From CAIMUX01 sp964473865 (GTDB lineage: Bacteria; Eisenbacteria; RBG-16-71-46; CAIMUX01), in contig CAYYQN010000005.1 of assembly GCA_964473865.1 (NCBI GenBank), forward strand, positions 93,848 through 157,847: a stretch of 64,000 nt of DNA. Direction: 5' to 3'. Each line of letters starts with the position of its first letter. Position 1 is the first letter of the stretch. Positions 58,083 to 64,000 of this stretch are shown here, one piece after another. Made by a program: the position numbers and the translations under genes. Below the pieces are notes generated by a model that worked only from the letters and a program-made list of their open reading frames with translations, was not told the DNA's origin and made no database searches.

Positions 58083-61013
58083 CTAGCGGATGACGACGAC
58101 ACGTTCCGCCACGGCTCGATGTCCCGAAGCAGCCCGGATCCAGTATGCTCCACTCGGGAGAGCGTGACCATCGATTCCATGGCAGTCCCAGTCGACCCGC
58201 CCGGTCGCCTGAAGGGCATCCACCGGCAACGAACGTACCAGTCGGCCACCCGAGTCGAATACCTCCAGCCGGAGATCCCGGGGGCGCTGTCCAGGAAGAT
58301 AGAGCGAAATGTGCCCTTGCGCCGGATTCGGCGAGACGTGGAAGAGGACCGCACGCGATCCGTCAGGACCGTCCACGCCGATGATCTGCCCACGGACGTT
58401 GCAGTATGTGAGCCGCATCTGGTCCTCCGGAATCAGGAAGTGCAGCGGCCCGGCGCCGATCCGCCAAGCGTACGTGTACCCGGTGATTCGGGCTTGGCCA
58501 GCCGTGTCGATGAGGTAGAGATAGCAGTCGCGGACGCCCGACCGGGCGAGTTGCACGCGATCCATCATGTACTTCGGGTACGCTGCAAGAGAATTCGCCG
58601 ACTTCTTCCGCGCCCACGCGAGGTAGTGCGGGATCTCGCGCCCGTCCGCGTCCTCGGACCGAGGCGTGAGCGACACGGTCGCGGACGCTCGGTACTGGAC
58701 CCAGGTCGTATCCATCACACCGGAGGTGTCGACGAACGTGGCGACGGGGTCAAACTGCCAGCCATACGAGTTCTCGGTCACCGTGTGCTCGTCGAAGTAG
58801 ATTTGATGCCATACGTGCTTCTGCATGAGCATGTAGGCTGCAGCGCCGACGTCAATCATGCCGGTGCCGTAAACCTCGCGCGGACACGAATCGGCGGGAC
58901 AGGTCGCTCCGCTGGTCGGATCAGTTCGATACTCCCGGGCGGTGGCCCGGAGCAGGCCGAGCACGTCCTCGACGTCCGTCTCCGCCCCGGTCTGGGCCTT
59001 CGAGAGGGACTGGAGGAAACCAACCGCACCGGCGACAATAGCCGCGGCCGAAGAGCATTCTCCACGCGTCCACCTGTACGAATTGGCCGAGTCAGGCCCA
59101 GTGCTCACCATGGTACCGCTCGCCGGCCCCGTCACCGCAGTGAACGAGGCGGTCCGCAACGGATATTCTGACCAGCCTACGGTCGATCCCAAGGCCGTGC
59201 CGTAGCAGGACGTCGGTCCGTCCCAGAACCGGCCGTCCCACGTGAATCCACTCACGCCGAACACAAATGGAATGTTCGCCGGGGCGCAGGACCATGGCCT
59301 GTTCCAGCAATAGTCCCCGCTGGGCGCAACGAGGGCGATATTATGGGCTGCAAAGAGATGCCAGAGTGTCGTCACATCGTCGGGTGGGTAGAAGGCGTTA
59401 CCTTGCGGGCTACAGCCGGCACCCGAGATGAGCATCGCCGCGAGTTTCGCATTGTATGGCAAGGAGAGGTGGGCCGCGGCGTACGCGTGTTCCAGCCAGT
59501 GACCGTCCAACGCGCCGCAGGTGTCGTGGTGCGCTTCGCACCAAGGGATTTCGCAATGTGCGTTTTCAATGTCGAGAAGGGAGCATTGGCCGCACACCCC
59601 CGCAACGCCGGAGACGTTGTCGGTCTTTGCCGCGGCGGCCCCGGACATGACCGTCCCATGGGGAATGCACCAGTCTACCGTCGGATGCTGCTGGATGAGG
59701 GCTCGTTGGCTCGACGTGAGCGGAATCACGCGCAGGTCGCGGTGAAGGACGGCTGGCTGCTCGCTGTTTCCCCCTCGGATGCCGGTGTCCACCAGTCCGA
59801 TAACCACCGTAGAATCCCCGTAGGTCGGCAGAAGACTCCAGGCGGCTTCGGCCCGGATATCAAACGTACTTTGCGAATGCGCACAACCCCAGTCGTGGAG
59901 ATCCGGTCCGCGGAGCCCGTCGTTGCGTAGGAACCATTGGGCGTCGGCCGCAATCCATGTCTCGTACTGATCGAAGAGCGAGTCGTTTGGAACGGTCGAG
60001 ACCGGAAGCTCGAACCGGGGCACGACGCTGGGAGTACCGAACAGTGAAAGGCGGCGAAGAGAGCCGACGGCATGAATCGCGGCTTCCGGGTTCCTGAACC
60101 GAATGCGATAGAACTGGGTGAGATCGGCCAGCGGGAAGGGGCGGCCCTCAGCGTCGTGTCCAATCAGGTCCTCCGACGTCGCGCTCGGACAGGCCCGTCG
60201 TAGGCTGACCGCACCTACGGCACCAAGCGCGTGCCGCAGAGCCGCGTTCGGATAGCGAATGTCCTCGATAGGTACCTCCCGATAGGGGTCAGACCCGATG
60301 TCGATCTGCCCAGGTCCAATCGAAACGGAGACGAATTCCGAGGCATTCGGCAGAGGAGTCTCCAACCCATCAGGTTCGGGTGGGCTATCCGGGTCCTGGG
60401 TCGCCGGACACACCGGGTGGCCCTCGTTACCAAACCCCAGTCTGCCGTATGCCGCTATCGAGTCCACCATCGCCGGCACCGCATCGTCCACCATCTGCCC
60501 GCCGTGAAGCGGATGGGGGATGAGCGCAAACGAGGTGGAATCTGACTCGTCCCCGTACGCATATCCGGCGAACCAGTACAGTTCGCTGAGCAGTCCGGTG
60601 CGCGTGTCGAGGAAGCTCTGCCCGATCCCCTTCCCGGACGCCGGCCATCCACCATCGGCGACATCGAAGTCGGCGCAACTCCCATGGTCGACGATGACGA
60701 GCTTGGCGTCGTCCCACTCCACGCCCCAACTCAGACCCTTCAGACGCGGCTGCGCCGTATCCGGAAACGCTGCGATCACGTAGAATACTGTCGTGGTCCC
60801 CGGATCCCAGGGCACGCTCGTGACGGCCTCGGAGCACGCTTCGAGCCCCGACTGGGCGCAGTAGCTCGTCGTGCCCGTCGTGTAGACGAGAGACGTGTTG
60901 GCGTGAACCAGAAGGACGCCGCCAGCATTGGGGCCCGCCATGACCACCGGCGGAAACACCCCGAGGATGATCAGAACCAGAACGGCAGGAAGAACGAACC
61001 TCAGTGGATTCAT
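58083..61013 (-). CDS. Subtilisin-like serine protease (S8) with N-terminal GPNxGG domain and FlgD-like C-terminus
   Basis: This 976-residue protein has a signal peptide (about 1-26). It is followed by a 180-residue domain 'GPNAGGVLLVHA', 'FYVIAAFPDTAQPRLKG', 'GWPASGKG', 'PHPLHGGQMVDD', also found alone at 26602-27246. The S8 domain has Asp in 'VVIGLVDTGIRG', His in 'WCIPHGTVMSGAAA' and Ser in 'GECSSAAAIVAGAVGFL'. The last 85 residues are a FlgD-like Ig domain ('SPNPAQGHISLYL', 'VFDSGGRLVRSL', 'ALPSGAYWIRA'). GGAGGGATCC precedes the ATG. It should be an exported protease. The His and Ser motifs differ from the usual HGTHVAG and GTSMA(T/A)P, so activity needs care. Confidence 0.88.
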   Translation of the reverse strand: MNPLRFVLPAVLVLIILGVFPPVVMAGPNAGGVLLVHANTSLVYTTGTTSYCAQSGLEACSEAVTSVPWDPGTTTVFYVIAAFPDTAQPRLKGLSWGVEWDDAKLVIVDHGSCADFDVADGGWPASGKGIGQSFLDTRTGLLSELYWFAGYAYGDESDSTSFALIPHPLHGGQMVDDAVPAMVDSIAAYGRLGFGNEGHPVCPATQDPDSPPEPDGLETPLPNASEFVSVSIGPGQIDIGSDPYREVPIEDIRYPNAALRHALGAVGAVSLRRACPSATSEDLIGHDAEGRPFPLADLTQFYRIRFRNPEAAIHAVGSLRRLSLFGTPSVVPRFELPVSTVPNDSLFDQYETWIAADAQWFLRNDGLRGPDLHDWGCAHSQSTFDIRAEAAWSLLPTYGDSTVVIGLVDTGIRGGNSEQPAVLHRDLRVIPLTSSQRALIQQHPTVDWCIPHGTVMSGAAAAKTDNVSGVAGVCGQCSLLDIENAHCEIPWCEAHHDTCGALDGHWLEHAYAAAHLSLPYNAKLAAMLISGAGCSPQGNAFYPPDDVTTLWHLFAAHNIALVAPSGDYCWNRPWSCAPANIPFVFGVSGFTWDGRFWDGPTSCYGTALGSTVGWSEYPLRTASFTAVTGPASGTMVSTGPDSANSYRWTRGECSSAAAIVAGAVGFLQSLSKAQTGAETDVEDVLGLLRATAREYRTDPTSGATCPADSCPREVYGTGMIDVGAAAYMLMQKHVWHQIYFDEHTVTENSYGWQFDPVATFVDTSGVMDTTWVQYRASATVSLTPRSEDADGREIPHYLAWARKKSANSLAAYPKYMMDRVQLARSGVRDCYLYLIDTAGQARITGYTYAWRIGAGPLHFLIPEDQMRLTYCNVRGQIIGVDGPDGSRAVLFHVSPNPAQGHISLYLPGQRPRDLRLEVFDSGGRLVRSLPVDALQATGRVDWDCHGIDGHALPSGAYWIRAASGHRAVAERVVVIR

Positions 61014-61348
61014 GGATCCCTCCGTGCCCCGGACGCGGTAGGTCGGTCAAGCGGGATGTCGGATCCGCCGCCATGATCGGCGGCCTGGCGCAACCCTCTC
61101 TGCGGGCGGGGCGGTCTCGGTGACACGTGACGCATACTCGACTCCGGAGTTCCTCTTGCCCCATGAGGAACGAACCTGAATCAGCCTCACCTGCGATGAG
61201 TACGAATTCCGTGCTCCAGCGCAGGGCAATCATGCCGCAAATCTGTAGGGGGGGGGGCAAACGATTTGGTCTGATAGAGGAAAGCAGTCGGACTTATGCG
61301 GGGCCTCGTGCGCCGAGAGTCGACCGCACCGACGGTTCGATCACGCCA
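61014..61348. other. Intergenic region with a run of ten G
   Basis: No gene is supported in these 335 bases. The run GGGGGGGGGG (61248-61257) is 235 bases upstream of the protease start. The promoter of the protease should lie here. Confidence 0.4.
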
Positions 61349-61951
61349 TCAGCGGGACTCCCCGGCCCGCTCGAGATGCTGGTACTGCACAGCCTCGGCG
61401 ACATGCTCCATCAGGATGTGTTCGGCCCCGGCGAGATCCGCAATGGTTCGGGCAACCCGCAGAACGCGATGCACCGCCCGGGCGCTCATCGACCGTGTCT
61501 CCATGGCCCGATGCAGCAGCGCCCGGGTGGCGTCGTCAACTCGGCAGACGTTCTCGATCTCCGTGACGGTCATTTGGGCATTCGAGTGGATGGGGCCGTT
61601 GACTCTTCGCTGGTCGGCTGCCGCCGGGTGCGTCGCGAACCGTTGTACATGCAGGCGGCGGGCCGCCACAACCCGGTGACGGATCGAAGCGGAGGAATCT
61701 GCCCCTGTATCGTCCGTGCCGCTTCCGGAACCCGGTGCGGGGCGGGCGGTTCCGTCCGCGTTCGTCCGTCTGCGCCGGAGCCCTCTGGTCAACTCTCTCG
61801 CCGTCACGGCTGGCACCTCTACATGCATGTCGATCCGGTCGAGCAAAGGCCCACTCAACCGATTGCGGTAGGTGCGGATCTGGTGCGGTGTACAACGACA
61901 CGGACGGCGCGGGTGGCCCAGGAAGCCACACATGCACCCCTGCGTTGCCAT
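61349..61951 (-). CDS. Stand-alone ComM/YifB C-terminal domain protein (copy B)
   Basis: This 200-residue intact frame starts 'MATQGCMCGFLGHPRRPCRC', continues 'RLSGPLLDRIDMHVEVPAVT' and ends with 'MSARAVHRVLRVARTIADL' and 'EHVAEAVQYQHLERAGESR'. It matches copy A block by block, with the variable loop between about residues 55 and 105. The ComM AAA+ core is absent. The frame is intact despite clear divergence from copy A. It faces a decayed XRE gene. Confidence 0.8.
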   Translation of the reverse strand: MATQGCMCGFLGHPRRPCRCTPHQIRTYRNRLSGPLLDRIDMHVEVPAVTARELTRGLRRRRTNADGTARPAPGSGSGTDDTGADSSASIRHRVVAARRLHVQRFATHPAAADQRRVNGPIHSNAQMTVTEIENVCRVDDATRALLHRAMETRSMSARAVHRVLRVARTIADLAGAEHILMEHVAEAVQYQHLERAGESR

Positions 61952-61962
61952 TTTGTGATCTT

Positions 61963-62235
61963 GTGCTCCGAACGGCGAAACCCATTGACAGGGCGTATCC
62001 TACGGATGTCCGGTCGATCGGCGACCACGTCCGACAGCACCGGCAGGACCTCGGACTCCTCCGCCGGGAGGTCGCGGCCAGTCCGAACCTCCGGGTTCTG
62101 CCCGGCGTGATCGCCTTCCTCGGATACGACCCGACGGAGACCAGATCCGCCCTCGGTGACCGGGACCGGGCGGCCCGGCGGAGGCTCGCGCAGGCGCGTC
62201 CTTGCCTTTGCGATCGGCCACCGTCGATCGATTGA
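61963..62235 (+). pseudogene. Decayed XRE-type HTH gene (partner of copy B)
   Basis: The frame reads 'AKPIDRAYPTDVRSIGDHVR', 'QHRQDLGLLRREVA', then jumps to 'ASPNLRVLPGVIAFLGYDP'. The first HTH recognition part (about 18 residues, compared with the gene at 56075) is deleted in frame. The second HTH is lost after 'LGDRDRAARRRLAQA' and the frame ends at 62235. GTG at 61963 is a possible start. It is probably non-functional. Confidence 0.7.
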
Positions 62236-62244
62236 ACCAAGGAT

Positions 62245-62372
62245 CAGCGGGGATCCCCGGTGCGGTCGAGCACCTAGTACTGGACGGCCTCCGCCACGTG
62301 CTCCGTCTCAATCGTGTTGGAGCGCGCCAGATCCGCGATCGTGCGCGCGACCTGGAGCGACCGAGGCGCGGC
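62245..62372 (-). pseudogene. Terminal remnant of a ComM C-terminal fragment (copy D)
   Basis: On the minus strand 'RSLQVARTIADLARSNTIET' and 'EHVAEAVQY' are followed by a TAG stop and then 'VLDRTGDPR' and TGA. These match the last 40 residues of copies A and B. Only this tip remains. It lies directly beyond the end of the decayed XRE gene. Confidence 0.7.
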
Positions 62373-62414
62373 TGCACCCCCCGCCGTTGATGAGGATGCG
62401 GGGCCGGTCCCCGG

Positions 62415-63173
62415 TCAGCCGATCCACAGCCCCTCTACGCGAACTTGCATAACATCTCCGGTGCGATTCAGGTAGTTCACAAGGCCGCTGTGGCGCCACT
62501 GCAGCATGCACATCTCGGGCTGGAAGAAGTACCGCATGCCGATGCGGATATCGACCCGCGCGTCGAGGATCAGCCCCTCGTAAGCCTCGGCGATGTAGTA
62601 GCCGATGTCCCGGAACCCTTCCTGGCGGGGCCGAAGCGGACCGGTCACGCACCAGGTGATGACGCCGGTTCGGTGGTCAACCTCCGTGACCACGCCGCAG
62701 TGGGTGATCGGGCACCCACAGCTCATCCCCAGCGGACGACCGATCAGCACGTCTCCGCGGCGTATGTCCATTTCGCGGGTGATCATCGGATTGTGCGGAA
62801 GGATGATCTCGCGCGGCCCCGGCTCCTCCGGAAAGTGCTGGAGCACGAAGTCGAACTCCCGCCCGAGACTGTCGTGCCAGCGACGGCCGGCGGGAGGGGC
62901 GGTACGAGCGGCGGGCCGGGACGTGGTGGCCGGAGCCGCCGTGAGGAGTTCGGTGGCGGCTCCACTGCACCCGCCGCAGGGGCCGCAGGCGTCTCCCGGC
63001 GCGGCCGCGGGCTGCACCGTTCTCGCGATCCCCTTGGCGTCGGCGTCCAGATGGATGCAGCGCTTGATCAGGTCGGGCTTCGTGAGCAGGCGGGTGGCAA
63101 ACTCCGCACAGGTCGGACAGCCGCAGAGGCCGCAGTCGAGTCCGGGAAGGTCCTCTTTCGTGATGTCAGGCAT
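62415..63173 (-). CDS. 4Fe-4S domain protein (ACS-gamma-like N-terminal cluster motif)
   Basis: This 252-residue protein begins with a cysteine cluster 'LDCGLCGCPTCAEFATRLLT' and 'IKRCIHLD', the C-x2-C-x4-C plus distal Cys pattern of 4Fe-4S domains in corrinoid Fe-S proteins and related factors. A second Cys-rich patch 'GDACGPCGGCSG' follows. The C-terminal 150 residues ('LGMSCGCPITHCGVVTEVDH') form a domain I do not recognise, with more cysteines. GAGAGGAG precedes the ATG. It starts 12 bases after the cysteine desulfurase stop, so the two are one operon. Confidence 0.8.
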   Translation of the reverse strand: MPDITKEDLPGLDCGLCGCPTCAEFATRLLTKPDLIKRCIHLDADAKGIARTVQPAAAPGDACGPCGGCSGAATELLTAAPATTSRPAARTAPPAGRRWHDSLGREFDFVLQHFPEEPGPREIILPHNPMITREMDIRRGDVLIGRPLGMSCGCPITHCGVVTEVDHRTGVITWCVTGPLRPRQEGFRDIGYYIAEAYEGLILDARVDIRIGMRYFFQPEMCMLQWRHSGLVNYLNRTGDVMQVRVEGLWIG

Positions 63174-63185
63174 GGCGGGCTCCTC

Positions 63186-64000
63186 TCAGCCTCGGGCGTG
63201 GAGGGTGGTCGGCTGCCGTTGGGTCACGAGCGGCCTGAGATCGGCGACCGCGCCGGGCAGGATCCGGACAAAGCGGTCGATTTCATCTTCCGTGGTGAAG
63301 CGTCCGAAGGTCACACGCAGCGAACCACGCGCGCGGATCGGGTCCAGACCCATGGCCTGCAGGACATGGGAGGGCTCGCCGGCATGGTGCGCGCTGCAGG
63401 CGCTGCCGGTCGAGACCATGACACCCTGCTCGTCCAGGCTGAGGAGCAGCTTGATCGCCTCACCTTCCAGCCCGTGAAAGCCGAGACAGAGGTGGCCGGG
63501 GAGGCGCCGAAATCGATGACCGATCAGGTAGGCCGACGATACCCGGCTCTCGATGCCTTCCCAGAGCCGCTCCCGCAGCGTGACCACGCGCGCCGCCTCG
63601 GAGGAGATCTCCGCCTGGGCGATCTCGGCGGCCACCCCGAGCCCAGCCAGCCCGGCCACGTTCTCCGTGGCCGAGCGCAGCCCCCGTTCCTGTCCTCCGC
63701 CGTGGACGATGGGCGCGAGTTTGAGGCCGGAGCGGACATAGAGAGCGCCGACTCCTTGCGGACCATGGAATTTGTGGGCGGAGATCGAGAGCAGATCGAT
63801 CCCCAGGGCCTCGACGTCGAGCGGAATCCGTCCGGCCGCCTGCACCGCATCCGTGTGGAAGAGCGCTCCGCGCCGGTGCGCGATCTCGGCCAGCTCGCGA
63901 ATCGGCTGCAGCGTTCCGGTGACGTTGTTGGCGGCCATAACGGAAACGATCCGGGTGTCAGGCCGAAGCAGCGACTCCAGCGCCGATACCTCCGCGATTC
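63186..64000 (-). CDS. Cysteine desulfurase, NifS/IscS-type (partial, N-terminus outside window)
   Basis: The reading frame is open to the right edge, and the first residues seen are 'IAEVSALESLLRPDTRIVSV'. The PLP lysine lies in 'ISAHKFHGPQGVGALYV'. The active Cys is in 'STGSACSAHHAGEPSHVL'. The motif normally 'M-x-x-NNE-x-G' reads MAANNVTG, with Val instead of Glu. It makes persulfide sulfur for Fe-S assembly and can supply selenium. It probably serves the Fe-S protein encoded next; a link to selB is only a thought. Confidence 0.9.
   Translation of the reverse strand, partial: IAEVSALESLLRPDTRIVSVMAANNVTGTLQPIRELAEIAHRRGALFHTDAVQAAGRIPLDVEALGIDLLSISAHKFHGPQGVGALYVRSGLKLAPIVHGGGQERGLRSATENVAGLAGLGVAAEIAQAEISSEAARVVTLRERLWEGIESRVSSAYLIGHRFRRLPGHLCLGFHGLEGEAIKLLLSLDEQGVMVSTGSACSAHHAGEPSHVLQAMGLDPIRARGSLRVTFGRFTTEDEIDRFVRILPGAVADLRPLVTQRQPTTLHARG

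Noticed and set aside
1..64000. tRNA, rRNA or CRISPR
   Set aside because: I saw no cloverleaf T-arm sequence, no 16S/23S segment and no regularly spaced repeat array. The GGGCCC repeat has only two full units.

Overview
The window is a 64 kb stretch of very GC-rich bacterial DNA, by eye about two thirds G+C, with purine-rich Shine-Dalgarno sites (AGGAGG or GGGAGGG) before most starts. The genes point to a Gram-negative organism. There are outer-membrane-type barrels ending in Phe, lipobox proteins, a TonB-type C-terminal domain and periplasmic binding proteins. Many large secreted beta-propeller or adhesin-like proteins end in a FlgD-like Ig domain carrying the 'GxYFxRL' signature. That style is typical of the FCB-affiliated high-GC candidate phyla such as Candidatus Eisenbacteria. 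The assignment is an inference from protein style, because no rRNA gene is present.

Layout. 1-6.4 kb (minus): a huge secreted gluzincin metallopeptidase running off the left edge, plus two secreted proteins of unknown role. 6.7-10.3 kb (plus): a short-chain dehydrogenase and a methyltransferase with overlapping ends, then a secreted endonuclease/exonuclease/phosphatase-fold protein. 10.4-12.0 kb (minus): a pentapeptide-repeat protein and a lipoprotein. 12.4-17.9 kb (plus): a compact cluster of histidine kinase, sigma-54-type response regulator, periplasmic helical protein and outer-membrane barrel. 18.2-23.6 kb (plus): an LVIVD-repeat protein, a TPR/TonB fusion and a PHP-type lipoprotein. 23.7-27.2 kb (minus): a DUF3788 protein, a 13-repeat WD-like secreted protein and a small secreted protein. 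27.6-32.5 kb (plus): a DUF2164 protein and a four-gene MacAB-like export operon. 32.9-36.9 kb (plus): a BNR-repeat protein, a membrane protein and an EamA transporter. 37-38.9 kb (minus): a HAD phosphatase and endonuclease IV. 39.3-41.0 kb (plus): an NFACT/RqcH-like protein. 41.2-48.4 kb (minus): a five-gene operon headed by selB, with two membrane glycosyltransferase-like proteins and a TroA-type binding protein. 48.6-53.6 kb: a DUF937 protein, mtgA, and a BtuFCD/FhuD-type importer.

The most unusual part is 53.7-62.4 kb. Four copies, two intact and two decayed, of only the C-terminal third of the ComM/YifB Mg-chelatase-like protein lie on the minus strand. Two of them face a divergent double-HTH XRE-type gene across a spacer of equal length and similar sequence. 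These modules flank a DUF4143 ATPase, a beta-helix protein and a subtilisin-like protease. The right edge holds an Fe-S domain protein and a cysteine desulfurase that runs off the window.

Two secretion or anchoring signatures recur. Five secreted proteins end in a FlgD-like domain. Two others end instead in a short tail of the form TSWG-x-[VI]-K. A third theme is a 'GPNxGG' domain that occurs once alone (26.6 kb) and once fused to the protease (61 kb). I see no tRNA, rRNA, CRISPR array or transposase gene.
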